From an uncultured Prevotella sp. (GTDB taxonomy: Bacteria; Bacteroidota; Bacteroidia; Bacteroidales; Bacteroidaceae), in the NCBI GenBank assembly GCA_944321295.1, contig CALUKU010000002.1, forward strand, positions 106,910 through 170,909: a stretch of 64,000 bases of DNA, given 5' to 3'. How positions within the stretch are numbered: position 1 is the first letter of the stretch; each line of letters begins with the position of its first letter. The notes under the pieces are model-generated. The model did no database searches. It saw nothing but the letters and a program-made list of their open reading frames with translations, and was not told where the DNA came from. The position numbers and the translations under genes are program-made. This document shows positions 24,823 through 34,109 of the stretch, piece after piece.

Positions 24823-25011
24823 ATGGAGGAAAGAATGATGAAGATGGACAAGAGCGTTTTTGTAGACGAGTCGGAGGTGTGGAAGCAGCGCAGTCTTAAC
24901 TCTGTGAGGCGCCGCAAGCAGATGGCGCATGTCATGCAGATGGTGATGATCGGCGTGGCCGTGTTCGTGGTCGCTGCGTGCGTCGTAACGATGGCCTTCG
25001 GGGTAATCTGA
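24823..25011 (+). CDS. Small single-span membrane protein
   Basis: A 62-residue protein from the ATG at 24823 (an in-frame ATG at 24775 would add 16 residues). The first 35 residues are charged (MDKSVFVDESEVWKQRSLNS), then one hydrophobic helix, MVMIGVAVFVVAACVVTMAF, runs to the C-terminus. I recognise no family. It may be a small membrane regulator; it is followed immediately by an AAAGGC repeat. Coding is supported by codon pattern and the clean membrane segment only. Confidence 0.5.
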   Translation: MEERMMKMDKSVFVDESEVWKQRSLNSVRRRKQMAHVMQMVMIGVAVFVVAACVVTMAFGVI

Positions 25012-25027
25012 CGCAACACGTTGACAG

Positions 25028-25128
25028 CCAAACGGTTGCAAGACGCCGCCTTTCGCCCTGCGAAAGGCGGCGTTTCGCATTGTAAAAGGCGGCAAATCGC
25101 AATGCGATTTGCCGCCTTCCGTATTCCG
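25028..25128. repeat. AAAGGC-type palindromic repeat, copy 5
   Basis: CGCCGCCTTTCGCCCTGCG, GAAAGGCGGCG, GTAAAAGGCGGCAAATCGC and GCGATTTGCCGCC make two consecutive hairpins between the small membrane protein and asd. GTTGACAGCC stands where other copies have GTTGATAATCAG. Confidence 0.75.
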
Positions 25129-25195
25129 TGGGCAGCCGTGGCGCCGGGCCGCGGCTCGCGGGCGCGTCCGTTTGCCGTGGCGTCTTGCCCCGGTG

Positions 25196-26212
25196 TCACT
25201 TGCCGAGGCTCTTGTCGGCCTTGACGAGATACTCGGCTATCTGAACGGCGTTGAGGGCCGCGCCCTTGCGTATCTGGTCGCCCGAGAGCCAGAAGGTCAG
25301 TCCGTTATCGTCGGCCAGGTCCTTGCGCACGCGGCCTACGAAGACGTCGTCCTTGCCCGCCGTGTCGAGCGGCATGGGGTAGACGAGGTTGTCGGGGTCG
25401 TCCTCGAGCGTCACGCCCGGGGCTGCGGCCAGGGCGGCCCGGGCCTCGTCGACGCTTATGGGGCGCTCCGTCTCGATCCATACCGACTCTGAGTGGGCCC
25501 TGAGCGACGACACGCGCACGCACATCGCCGAGCACTTGACGTCGCTGTGCATTATCTTGCGCGTCTCGTTGAACATCTTCATCTCCTCCTTCGTGTAGCC
25601 GTTGGGCTGGAAGACGTCAATCTGCGGAATGACGTTGTAGGCCAGCTGGTGGGGGAACTTGCTCACCGTCACCTCCTCGCCGGCCAGTATCTGGCGGTAC
25701 TGCTCCTGCAGCTCGGCCATCGCCGCGGCGCCCGCGCCGCTGGCGCTCTGGTAGCTCGCGATGTGTATGCGGCGTATGTGGCTGAGCCGCTCGAGCGGCT
25801 GCAGGGCCACGACCATCATTATCGTCGTGCAGTTAGGGTTGGCTATGATGCCGCGCGGGCGGCTGAGGGCGTCCTCGGCGTTGCACTCGGGCACCACCAG
25901 TGGCACGTCGTCGTCCATGCGGAAGGCGCTCGAGTTGTCAATCATCACGGCCCCGTGCTTCGTTATGTCGGCCGCGAACTCCTTCGACGTGCCCGCCCCG
26001 GCCGAGGCGAAGGCGATGTCTATGCCCTTGAAGTCGTCGTTGTGCTGCAGCAGCCTCACCTCATACTCCTTGCCCTTGAATGTGTATTTTGTGCCTGCCG
26101 AGCGTTTTGAACCAAACAACACGAGGTTGTCCACCGGAAAATCTCTCTCTGCGAGCACCCTGAGAAACTCTTGTCCCACGGCTCCGCTTGCTCCAACTAT
26201 TGCTACGTTCAT
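25196..26212 (-). CDS. asd: Aspartate-semialdehyde dehydrogenase
   Basis: A 338-residue enzyme of lysine, threonine and methionine synthesis. The Rossmann motif [17 protein letters not shown] starts at residue 3; the active-site Cys is in [13 protein letters not shown] and the catalytic His in [18 protein letters not shown] use the ATG at 26212, which starts MNVAIVG; the frame is open 13 codons further upstream but without family support. Confidence 0.96.
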   Translation of the reverse strand: MNVAIVGASGAVGQEFLRVLAERDFPVDNLVLFGSKRSAGTKYTFKGKEYEVRLLQHNDDFKGIDIAFASAGAGTSKEFAADITKHGAVMIDNSSAFRMDDDVPLVVPECNAEDALSRPRGIIANPNCTTIMMVVALQPLERLSHIRRIHIASYQSASGAGAAAMAELQEQYRQILAGEEVTVSKFPHQLAYNVIPQIDVFQPNGYTKEEMKMFNETRKIMHSDVKCSAMCVRVSSLRAHSESVWIETERPISVDEARAALAAAPGVTLEDDPDNLVYPMPLDTAGKDDVFVGRVRKDLADDNGLTFWLSGDQIRKGAALNAVQIAEYLVKADKSLGK

Positions 26213-26229
26213 CGTTGTAATTTGTTTTA

Positions 26230-26390
26230 GAAACCGGCCCCGCCCCCTCAAGCCAGGGGAGTATGGCGTGCTGCGGGGCGCACATTAATAATACTATGGC
26301 TGCCGCCCTCCGGCGCGCCGGCTGGGTGCCAGCCGCCGGCGCCGTCCGGCCCGGCTCCCTCAGGGAGGGCCCGTGGCGGGCGCCTTTTTG
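26230..26390. repeat. GC-rich imperfect palindromes upstream of asd
   Basis: CCCCTCAAGCCAGGGGAG belongs to the CCCCTTGGGG family; then CCGGCTGGGTGCCAGCCGCCG and TCCCTCAGGGAGGG form further hairpins. The divergent gap 26213-26482 has no gene. Confidence 0.6.
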
Positions 26391-26482
26391 CCTACAAAAG
26401 TACAACTTTTAAGCTAAACGTTGCAAAATGATGATTTTTTTTTGCAATTTTGCACGTAAAAACGCGTTTTCATTAAATCCGC

Positions 26483-28603
26483 ATGCCCGATCTGTCGCAT
26501 TATTTTCCCATAACGTCACCCACGATGATCTTCTTCGTCGTGCTGTGCATAATCCTCTTCGCGCCCATACTGATGGGCAAGCTGAGAGTGCCCCACATCG
26601 TCGGCATGGTGGTGGCGGGAGTCGTCATAGGCCCCCACGGGCTCAACATACTGGCCAAGGACGACTCGTTCGACCTCTTCGGCCACGTAGGCCTGTACTA
26701 CATCATGTTCCTGGCCGGCCTCGAGATGAACATGGCCAACTTCATGAAGAACCGCGCACGCACCTTCACCCACGGCATAATGGCCTTCGTCATACCTATG
26801 GCCATGGGCTTCGTCGTCAACAGGGTGGTGCTCGAGTACAACTTCATGACGTCCGTGCTGCTGGCCAGCATGTACGCCTCGCACACCATCATCACCTATC
26901 CCGTAGTCATGCGCTACGGCCTCACCCGCCAGCGCAGCGTCACCATAGCCGTCGGCGCCACCGCCATCACCGACACGCTGACGCTGCTCGTGCTCGCCAT
27001 CGTCGGCGGACTGTTCAAGGGCGAGATAACCGGAGGCTTCTGGATAATGCTCTTCCTCAAGATAGCAGCCGTCTTCTCCGTCATAATCTACTTCTTCCCC
27101 ATGATAGCGCGCGCCTTCTTCCGCCGCTACGAGGACAACGTAACGCAGTTCATCTTCGTGCTCGCCATGACCTTCCTCGGCGCCGGCCTCATGGAGCTTA
27201 TCGGCATGGAAGGCCTGCTCGGCGCCTTCCTCACGGGCCTGGTGCTCAACCGCTACGTGCCCAACGTGTCGCCCCTGATGACCAACCTCGAGTTCGTCGG
27301 CAATGCCATCTTCATACCTTACTTCCTCATAGGCGTCGGCATGCTCGTCAACGTCAGGCTGCTCTTCGGCGGGGCTGACACCCTGAAGGTGGCCGCCGTC
27401 ATGATAGCCGTGGCCCTCGTCAGCAAGTGGATAGCCTCATACTTCACCCAGAAGATATTCGGCATGCGCTCCGTTGAGCGCGAACTCATCTACGGACTCA
27501 GCAACGCGCAGGCCGGAGCCACGCTGGCCGCCGTCATGGTGGGCTACAACCTCATAATGCCCGACGGCCAGCGCCTGCTCAACGACGACGTGCTCAACGG
27601 CACGGTGATACTCATACTCGTGACGTGCGTCTTCAGCTCGTTCACCACCGAGCGCGCCTCGAAGAAGATAGCGCTCGAGTCGCAGACCGCCGCTCCCGAG
27701 GACGACGGCGGTGACGACGAGAAGATAATGGTGCCGCTGAAGCACCGCGAAACCGCCGACACGCTGCTCTCCGTTGCCATGATGATGCGCAACAGGACGC
27801 TCAACCGCGGCATAGTGGCCCTCACCGTGGTCTACGACGACAGCCGCCGCGCCGAGTATCAGGAGCGCGGCCGCCGCCTGCTGGAGCACGTCACCAAGAC
27901 GGCCAACTACGCCGGAGTGATGGTGCAGACGCAGGTGCGCATCGCCACGAACGTCATCAACGGCCTGAAGCATGCCTTTAACGAGTTCAACGCCTCAGAG
28001 ATGATCATGGGAATGTACGGCGGCGACGAGTGCTCGGGCAAGTACTGGGGCGAGTTCATACCAGGACTCTTCACCGGACTCAACCGCCAGATAACCATCG
28101 TGCGCTGCCTGAGGCCGCTCAACACCATACGCCGCATACAGGTGGCCGTGCCCTCGAGGGCCGAGCTTGAGCCGGGCTTCTACCGCTGGCTGGAGCGTCT
28201 GGCGCGCATGGCCGAGAACCTTGAGTGCCGCATACAGTTCCACGCCAAGCGCGAAACGCTTACGCTCATCAACCAGTACATGCATACCCGCCACGCCGCG
28301 GCGCGCGCCGAGTACACCTACATGGCCCACTGGATAGACATGCCGGCGCTGGCCGGCGGCGTGGCCGACGACCATCTGTTCGTCGTCATAACGGCGCGTA
28401 AGGGCACGATATCCTACAAGTCGGCCCTCGAGCGCCTGCCCCAGGAGCTTACGGACAACTTCGCTGGCAAGAGCCTCATGATAATCTTCCCCGACCAATA
28501 CGGCGAGCCGGCCGAGGTTATGACCTTCGCCGTGCCGCAGCACCACGAGCAGCGCAGCGCCTACGAAATGCTGACGACGTGGATAAGGAAAAAGTTTAAA
28601 TAA
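26483..28603 (+). CDS. Cation:proton antiporter (CPA2/KefB-like)
   Basis: A 706-residue membrane protein. Residues 1-400 have about 12 hydrophobic helices of the Na+/H+ exchanger fold, with [20 protein letters not shown] (the ion-binding Asp pair region) and [14 protein letters not shown]. Residues 430-700 form a soluble C-terminal part with two regions resembling USP-type alpha/beta domains ([31 protein letters not shown]), not a typical TrkA-N. It probably exchanges Na+ or K+ for protons. It is transcribed alone; the downstream gap is filled with word repeats. Confidence 0.88.
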   Translation: MPDLSHYFPITSPTMIFFVVLCIILFAPILMGKLRVPHIVGMVVAGVVIGPHGLNILAKDDSFDLFGHVGLYYIMFLAGLEMNMANFMKNRARTFTHGIMAFVIPMAMGFVVNRVVLEYNFMTSVLLASMYASHTIITYPVVMRYGLTRQRSVTIAVGATAITDTLTLLVLAIVGGLFKGEITGGFWIMLFLKIAAVFSVIIYFFPMIARAFFRRYEDNVTQFIFVLAMTFLGAGLMELIGMEGLLGAFLTGLVLNRYVPNVSPLMTNLEFVGNAIFIPYFLIGVGMLVNVRLLFGGADTLKVAAVMIAVALVSKWIASYFTQKIFGMRSVERELIYGLSNAQAGATLAAVMVGYNLIMPDGQRLLNDDVLNGTVILILVTCVFSSFTTERASKKIALESQTAAPEDDGGDDEKIMVPLKHRETADTLLSVAMMMRNRTLNRGIVALTVVYDDSRRAEYQERGRRLLEHVTKTANYAGVMVQTQVRIATNVINGLKHAFNEFNASEMIMGMYGGDECSGKYWGEFIPGLFTGLNRQITIVRCLRPLNTIRRIQVAVPSRAELEPGFYRWLERLARMAENLECRIQFHAKRETLTLINQYMHTRHAAARAEYTYMAHWIDMPALAGGVADDHLFVVITARKGTISYKSALERLPQELTDNFAGKSLMIIFPDQYGEPAEVMTFAVPQHHEQRSAYEMLTTWIRKKFK

Positions 28604-28752
28604 CAGCAGACAAGCCGACGGGCGACAAGCAGACAGGTAACAAGCGGCAAGGCAAATCTCTTTGCCTGCGCGTCTGCCTGTCACACGTCAACCAAAGGCG
28701 GCAAGACAAATATCCTCGTCTGCTTGTCACTTGTCTGCTTGTCAACTTATAT
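28604..28752. repeat. CTTGTC word repeat, second block
   Basis: AGACAAGCCGACGGGCGACAA-type words on the left and CTTGTCACTTGTCTGCTTGTC on the right, the same vocabulary as at 5365-5540, between the antiporter and the ABC gene. Confidence 0.75.
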
Positions 28753-28761
28753 GAAATAAAA

Positions 28762-29424
28762 ATGATAGACATCAAAGGCATAACCAAAAGCTTCGGCCAG
28801 CTGCAGGTGCTCAAGGGAATCGACCTGCACATTGATAAGGGCGAGGTGGTGAGCATCGTAGGGCCGAGCGGAGCCGGCAAGACTACGCTGCTGCAGATAA
28901 TAGGCACGCTCGACAAGCCCGACTCAGGCCGGATAACCATCGACGGCACGGACGTGCTGGGGCTTGGCTCCAGGCGCCTGGCCGAGTTCCGCAACAGGCG
29001 CATAGGCTTCGTCTTCCAGTTCCACCAGCTGCTGCCCGAGTTCACGGCGATTGAGAACATCATGATACCGGCCTACATAGCGGGCACGCCGAAGGCCGAG
29101 GCCAAGGAGCGGGCGGCCGAGCTGCTCGACTTCATGGGCCTCTCCGACCGCGCCCGCCACAAGCCCGCCGAGCTGTCGGGCGGCGAGAAGCAGCGCGTGG
29201 CCGTGGCCCGCGCGCTGGTCAACAGGCCCGCCGTCATCCTGGCCGACGAGCCTTCGGGCAGCCTCGACTCTAAGAACAAGGCCGAGCTCCACCAGCTGTT
29301 CTTCGACCTTAGGGACAAGACCGGGCAGACGTTCGTCATCGTGACGCACGACGAAAGCCTTGCCCGCATCACCGACCGCACCATCGCCATGAAGGACGGA
29401 ATGTTGGAGCTGCAGGGTGAGTGA
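28762..29424 (+). CDS. LolD-like ABC transporter ATP-binding protein
   Basis: A 220-residue ATPase of the LolD/MacB family: Walker [10 protein letters not shown] at about residue 34, signature LSGGEKQR at about 138, Walker [10 protein letters not shown], switch [19 protein letters not shown] is typical of the lipoprotein-release group. The permease partner is not adjacent, which is common for LolD homologues in Bacteroidota. Confidence 0.92.
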   Translation: MIDIKGITKSFGQLQVLKGIDLHIDKGEVVSIVGPSGAGKTTLLQIIGTLDKPDSGRITIDGTDVLGLGSRRLAEFRNRRIGFVFQFHQLLPEFTAIENIMIPAYIAGTPKAEAKERAAELLDFMGLSDRARHKPAELSGGEKQRVAVARALVNRPAVILADEPSGSLDSKNKAELHQLFFDLRDKTGQTFVIVTHDESLARITDRTIAMKDGMLELQGE

Positions 29425-29433
29425 TTTTATTTT

Positions 29434-29577
29434 AATGAGGAGTTAAGTAGCTAAGGGAGTTTGGGAGTTGAGACAAGTGCCCCGCGGAGGTGCGTTATTA
29501 CGGGCGGGAACGTCGTCTTAACCCTTTTGTCCGCTTGCGGCTTGACTCCACGGTAAACACGAAAAACAACGAAAGCA
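29434..29577. other. Gap with GGAGTTAAG words
   Basis: GAGGAGTTAAGTAGCTAAGGG and GGGAGTTGAG words of the family at 16.7 and 21.7 kb. No promoter was recognised with confidence. Confidence 0.4.
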
Positions 29578-30453
29578 ATGGACTTCATACGATTAGGAGA
29601 TTACAACCGCATGACCGTTGTCAAGACGGTCGACTTCGGCGTCTACCTCGACGGTGGCGACGAAGGCGAGGTGCTGCTGCCCGCGAGGTATGTGCCCGAG
29701 GGCTGCAAGGAGGGCGACGAGCTTGACGTCTTCGTCTATCTTGACAACGAGGAGCGCCTCGTGGCCACTACGCTTGAGCCGAAGGCCAGGGTGGGCGACT
29801 TCGCCTGGCTCGAGGTGGCGTGGGTCAACGAGTACGGGGCCTTTCTCGACTGGGGTCTGATGAAAGACCTCTTCTGCCCCTTCCGCGAGCAGAAGATGAA
29901 GATGGAGAAGGGCAAGAGCTACATCGTCCACGTGCATCTCGACGACGAGAGCTACCGCATAGTGGCCTCGGCCAAGGTGGAACATTACTTCGACACGTCG
30001 CTGCCGCCATACCAGCACGGCGACGAGGTGGACCTGCTCGTCTGGCAGAAGACCGACCTCGGCTTCAAGGTGATAGTGGACAACCGCTACGCCGGGCTGG
30101 TGTACTCTAACCAGGTGTTCAAGGACATACATGCCGGCGACCGCCTGAAGGGCTACATCGACGTGGTGCGCGAGGACGGCAAGATTGACGTCATGCTGCA
30201 ACCCACGGGCTGGCGCATGACGAAGGAAACGAGCGACGTGCTGCTCGACTATCTCAAGGCCAACGGAGGCGTGTGCCGCCTGACCGACAAGAGCCCGGCC
30301 GGTGACATATACGAGCAGTTCCAGGTGAGCAAGAAGAACTTTAAGAAGGCCGTGGGCGACCTCTACAAGCGCCGCCTGATAATCATCTGCGACGACTGCA
30401 TAAGGCTCAACCGCCCGAAACCCGGGCCGGGACGTGGAAGGAGGCGCGGCTGA
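29578..30453 (+). CDS. CvfB-like S1-domain RNA-binding protein
   Basis: A 291-residue protein of the CvfB family. Tandem S1-like folds are visible: FGVYLDGGDEGEVLLPARYVP at about 20-40, NEYGAFLDWGLMKDLFCPFREQ at about 83-104, and FKVIVDNRYAGLVYSNQVF at about 162-180. A C-terminal winged helix follows (LLDYLKANGGVCRLTDKSP...FQVSKKNFKKAVGDLYKR), then a basic tail (RPKPGPGRGRRRG). It probably binds RNA in post-transcriptional control. The next gene starts 1 bp after its stop. Confidence 0.9.
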   Translation: MDFIRLGDYNRMTVVKTVDFGVYLDGGDEGEVLLPARYVPEGCKEGDELDVFVYLDNEERLVATTLEPKARVGDFAWLEVAWVNEYGAFLDWGLMKDLFCPFREQKMKMEKGKSYIVHVHLDDESYRIVASAKVEHYFDTSLPPYQHGDEVDLLVWQKTDLGFKVIVDNRYAGLVYSNQVFKDIHAGDRLKGYIDVVREDGKIDVMLQPTGWRMTKETSDVLLDYLKANGGVCRLTDKSPAGDIYEQFQVSKKNFKKAVGDLYKRRLIIICDDCIRLNRPKPGPGRGRRRG

Positions 30454-30454
30454 C

Positions 30455-31351
30455 ATGAGGAAATTCGACAAGCTCGTGGCCGTAGAGCCGGTCAACATGC
30501 TGCCGGCCGACGAGGCACGCCTCTGGGCTTACGCCCGCGAGGTGGTGGTGCACCGTGACATTCCGCAGAGTGCCGACGAGGCCGTGAGGCGCATCGGCGG
30601 GGCCGACGCCGTGCTGGTAAGCTCGACCACGAGGCTTACGGCCGACATCCTGGGGCGCTGCCCCGGCCTGCGCTACGTGGGCATGTGCTGCTCGCTATAT
30701 TCGCCCGAGAGCGCCAACGTTGACATACGCTACGCCGCCGGCCGCGGCATAACCGTAACCGGCATACGCGACTACGGCGACGAGGGCGTGGTGGAATACG
30801 TCGTGAGCGAACTGGTGCGCTGCCTCCACGGCTACGGACAGGAGCCGTGGCTGGGCGCCCCCAGCGAGATAACGGGCCTCAAGGCGGGCTTCGTGGGGCT
30901 GGGCGCGTCGGGCGGGATGATAGCCCGTGCGCTGGCCGGCTTCGGTGCCGACGTGGCCTACTTCGCCCGCAGCGCCAAGCCGTGGGCCGAGGCCGAGGGC
31001 TACAGGTTCATGCCGCTGGCCGACCTGCTGGGGCGCAGCGACGTCGTGCTGTGCTGCCTCAACCGCGGCACCGTGCTGCTGCACGAGGCCGAGTTCGACA
31101 GCCTGGGCAGCCATAAGCTGCTGTTCAACACGGGCCTTTCGCCGGCGTGGGACGCCGAGCCCTTCGCCCGCTGGCTCGACGGCGACAACCTCTGCTTCTG
31201 CGACACCGCCGGAGCCGCCGGCGGCGAGCCGTTCACCAGCCATCCGCACATGCGCTGCATGGGCGCTTCGTCGGGGCTTACGCGCCAGGCGTTCGCACGC
31301 CTCGGCACCAAGGTCATGGCCAACATCGAGGCCTATCTCGGCGCCGACTGA
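30455..31351 (+). CDS. NAD-binding D-2-hydroxyacid dehydrogenase
   Basis: A 298-residue protein of the D-isomer specific 2-hydroxyacid dehydrogenase fold: FVGLGASGGMIARALAGFGADV (GxGxxG) at about 146-167, and the later DTAGAAGGEPFTSHPHM. The usual Arg/Glu/His catalytic set is only partly recognisable, so the substrate is not assigned. It begins 1 bp after the S1-protein stop (TGACATG), so the two are one operon. The frame is open upstream, but the ATG at 30455 is the natural start. Confidence 0.8.
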   Translation: MRKFDKLVAVEPVNMLPADEARLWAYAREVVVHRDIPQSADEAVRRIGGADAVLVSSTTRLTADILGRCPGLRYVGMCCSLYSPESANVDIRYAAGRGITVTGIRDYGDEGVVEYVVSELVRCLHGYGQEPWLGAPSEITGLKAGFVGLGASGGMIARALAGFGADVAYFARSAKPWAEAEGYRFMPLADLLGRSDVVLCCLNRGTVLLHEAEFDSLGSHKLLFNTGLSPAWDAEPFARWLDGDNLCFCDTAGAAGGEPFTSHPHMRCMGASSGLTRQAFARLGTKVMANIEAYLGAD

Positions 31352-31397
31352 CGGCGCCTTCCCGCAGGCGTGTAACCCGTTGAATTACAATGATATA

Positions 31398-31470
31398 GCA
31401 AAACGCCGCCTTTCGCACAGCGAAAGGCGGCGTTTTATGTTGTAAAAGGCGGCGTCTTGCGTCGTAAAAC
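31398..31470. repeat. AAAGGC-type palindromic repeat, copy 6
   Basis: AAAACGCCGCCTTTCGCACAG paired with CGAAAGGCGGCGTTTT, followed by further AAAAGGCGGCG and GTAAAACGCC words; it may terminate the dehydrogenase gene. GGTTAACT words continue to 31570. Confidence 0.75.
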
Positions 31471-31586
31471 GCCACCGATTGAAATTATGTTGTCAAAATT
31501 CGAGGTATTGTCAGTTAACTCCGGCGAGTGGAACGAGCCTAACTTCCGTTAACTACTGATAACTTCTTATTTCTAATACCCCATTG

Positions 31587-32393
31587 TCAGGCCCGCCGCA
31601 TCAGTCTGTTGAGCTGGTAAATGGCGGGGATGAGGATGAACAGCGAGAACACTACGGCGAGCACTACGTTGTTTTGGTTGCCGCCGAAGAACTCCGTCAG
31701 CTTCATGTCGGCCGCGAAGGGGAAGAGCACGTAGAACACGTAGGCCGCCGTGTTGTTCACCCAGTGCAGGGCTATTCCCGGCAGTATGCTGCCCGTGCGG
31801 TAGTACATCCATCCCAGCAGGAGGCCTATCAGCAGGGCGTGGGGCATTTGCGCGGGGTTGGCGTGCACCACGGCGAATATCACGGCAGACACGGCTATGG
31901 CCGCCCAATGGTTGCCCATGGAGCCGAGCAGCGAGCGCAGCACGGCGCCGCGGAACACCAGCTCCTCGGCGAACGGCGCCAGCAGGCACAGCACGAAGTA
32001 GCCGTAGCGGTTGTCCATAATCAGCTTGAACGTGTCGCCTGACAGGTCGGGCATTTCAGGCAGCAGCTCCTGGAGCGCCACCGAGGGGATGAGCGTGCCC
32101 AAGGCCGCCACGGCGCACCAGGCGAACACGCCCCACTGGCGGGTGCGCATGTAAGCCGGCGACACCACGGCCCACCGCCGCCACACGAACACGGCTATCG
32201 TGGCCGCGCTCGCCAGGGCAGAGGCCGCCACGAGCATGGGCGCCGTTATGGCCGCCGGGTTGCCGCCGCCGAAGGCGCGCAGCACGTCGTCGGCCGAGCT
32301 GCCCGTGGCCAGCAGCCACGCGGCGTAGACTATCCATGAGAGGAAAAACTGGATTACGACGAATCCGAAGAAATAGAGTAATGCCTTTTTCAT
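31587..32393 (-). CDS. CPBP (Abi) family intramembrane metalloprotease
   Basis: A 268-residue membrane protein with about seven helices. The CPBP motifs are present: EELVFRGAVLRSLLG (EExxxR), FAVVHANPAQ (FxxxH) and LHWVNNTAAYVF (HxxxN). Relatives are CAAX-prenyl proteases or bacteriocin-immunity factors; the role here is not known. Confidence 0.9.
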   Translation of the reverse strand: MKKALLYFFGFVVIQFFLSWIVYAAWLLATGSSADDVLRAFGGGNPAAITAPMLVAASALASAATIAVFVWRRWAVVSPAYMRTRQWGVFAWCAVAALGTLIPSVALQELLPEMPDLSGDTFKLIMDNRYGYFVLCLLAPFAEELVFRGAVLRSLLGSMGNHWAAIAVSAVIFAVVHANPAQMPHALLIGLLLGWMYYRTGSILPGIALHWVNNTAAYVFYVLFPFAADMKLTEFFGGNQNNVVLAVVFSLFILIPAIYQLNRLMRRA

Positions 32394-32422
32394 ATGATTC
32401 TTTATTTATAATATGTGCCGCG

Positions 32423-33388
32423 TCAAGCCCCCTGCTGCCGGCCTTTGGCCCCGGCCAGGCGCCTTACGGCCTCGTCGCGGTCGAGCTGCAGCTGCTCGGC
32501 CAGCCTTGCCGCCGAGGCGAACTTGCGCTCCTTGCGCAGGCGCGAAACGAACTCTACGCATATCTTACGCCCGTAGATGTCGCCGCTGAAGCCGAAGATG
32601 TTGACCTCGAGCGTCGTCGCGTCGCCGTCGAACGTCGGGCGCGTGCCTATGTTCATCATGCCGTCCATCGGTCCGCCGGCACCCTCAAGCCTCACCCTTA
32701 CGGCGTAGACGCCAGCCTCGGGCACGAGCTTCAGCCTGTCGTCAGGCTCGATGTTGGCCGTGGGGAAGCCCATCTTGCGCCCCTCGTGGCGGCCGCTTAC
32801 CACCGTGCCGCCCAGCGCGTAGCCGTAGCCCAGGCACATGGCGGCCATCTCCGCCTCGCCGCCCGCGAGGAACGAGCGTATCACCGACGAGCTTACCTGC
32901 ACGCCGTTCAGCGTGAAGGCCTCCGCCCTGACGACCTCGATGCCCAGCTCGCGGCCGTAGGCGACGTAGTCGTCGAAGCCCTCCGAGCGGTTGTGGCCGA
33001 AGCGGTTGTCGTAGCCCGTGACGAGCGTCCGCACGTTGAGGCGGTCGCGCAGCACGTCCTTCATGAAGTCGTAGGCCGACAGCCGCGCCATGGCCTCGTC
33101 GAAGTGGAGCATTGCCACGTAGTCAACGCCGGTGGCCCTGAGGCGCGCCGCCTTCTCGCCGGCCGTAGTCAGCAGTCGCGGCCGGTAGTCCTTGTGCAGC
33201 ACGAGGCGCGGATGGCTGTCGAAGGTGATGACCATCGAGCGCAGCCCTGAGCGCGCTGCGGCGTCGATGACGTTGCCTATCAGGAACTTGTGGCCGCGGT
33301 GCACGCCGTCGAAGAAGCCTATCGTAGCCACGCACGGGGCTGTGGCGGCCGTGTTGTCGGTGATGTCGGGCGATGTGAATATTTTCAT
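32423..33388 (-). CDS. ribF: Riboflavin kinase / FAD synthetase
   Basis: A 321-residue bifunctional enzyme. The N-terminal FMN adenylyltransferase domain has the nucleotidyltransferase motif TIGFFDGVHRGHKFLIG; the second part has SSSVIRSFLAGGE and, in the kinase domain, GRKMGFPTANIE and FEVNIFGF-like LEVNIFGFSGDIYG. It makes FMN then FAD in the cytoplasm. Length and order are normal. Confidence 0.95.
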   Translation of the reverse strand: MKIFTSPDITDNTAATAPCVATIGFFDGVHRGHKFLIGNVIDAAARSGLRSMVITFDSHPRLVLHKDYRPRLLTTAGEKAARLRATGVDYVAMLHFDEAMARLSAYDFMKDVLRDRLNVRTLVTGYDNRFGHNRSEGFDDYVAYGRELGIEVVRAEAFTLNGVQVSSSVIRSFLAGGEAEMAAMCLGYGYALGGTVVSGRHEGRKMGFPTANIEPDDRLKLVPEAGVYAVRVRLEGAGGPMDGMMNIGTRPTFDGDATTLEVNIFGFSGDIYGRKICVEFVSRLRKERKFASAARLAEQLQLDRDEAVRRLAGAKGRQQGA

Positions 33389-33461
33389 AACGGGTGATTG
33401 ATTCTTAATAGGTGTGGCGCCGCGGCTGCCTCAATGGCCGTCCGGCGCGCGCCGCCGGCTG

Positions 33462-34109
33462 TCACGGCTGCCATGCGAAGCAGGGGGTAACGTCGGCAGT
33501 GCAGGCCCTTGCGGCGCCCTGCCGCCGGCCGAGGTCTACGTGCAGGGCGTGCAGCCCGGCGCGCTCGGCCCCGGCGCAGTTGGCCGCCGAGTCGTCTATG
33601 AACAGCGTTTCGTCGGCCGCCATGCCCGTTTCGGCCAGCACTCGGCGGTATATCGCCTCGTCGGGCTTCAGCATGTGCATATCGTAAGACAGGAACGTGC
33701 GCTCGAAGTAGTCGGCAACGGTCTTGCCGCACACGGTGAAATAGTCAGCCACGGACTTCCGCCAGTGTATCGGGTTGGTGTTGCTCAGCAGCACCAGGCG
33801 GTAGTCGCGGCGCAGTTCGTCGAGCCTTTGCAGGCGCCGCGGCGGTATGCCGGCGAGCAGGGCGTTCCATGCGTCGCTTATGTCGGCGTCAGAGGCCGTG
33901 CATCCGGGGCACGCCCGGCGCACCGCCTCGCAAAATCCGGCCACGCCGGTAAGGCCCGCCTCCAGGTCGTGGAACATGTCTTCCTGCCGGCACTCGTCAA
34001 CGTATGCGGCGACGGCCCCGGCGCCTATCCGCTTGAAGGCGTCTATGCAGCGCCTGCGGTCAAGGTCGACGAGGACGCCGCCGAAATCGAATATCAGGTT
34101 GCGTATCAT
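33462..34109 (-). CDS. HAD-superfamily hydrolase
   Basis: A 215-residue HAD protein: motif I FDFGGVLVDLD at residues 7-17, motif II LLSNTNPIHW, motif III Lys in MLKPDEAIYR, motif IV FIDDSAANC. This is the YihX-like subfamily (sugar phosphate phosphatases). The ATG at 34109 overlaps the P-type ATPase stop by 4 bp (ATGA), so they are translated together. Confidence 0.9.
   Translation of the reverse strand: MIRNLIFDFGGVLVDLDRRRCIDAFKRIGAGAVAAYVDECRQEDMFHDLEAGLTGVAGFCEAVRRACPGCTASDADISDAWNALLAGIPPRRLQRLDELRRDYRLVLLSNTNPIHWRKSVADYFTVCGKTVADYFERTFLSYDMHMLKPDEAIYRRVLAETGMAADETLFIDDSAANCAGAERAGLHALHVDLGRRQGAARACTADVTPCFAWQP

Noticed and set aside
26428-27378. Overlapping frame with Arg/His-rich translation in the antiporter gene
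   Set aside because: Composition is a frame-shifted reading of the antiporter gene; no domain.
32336-33250. Plus-strand frame opposite ribF
   Set aside because: Shadow of ribF with no domain.
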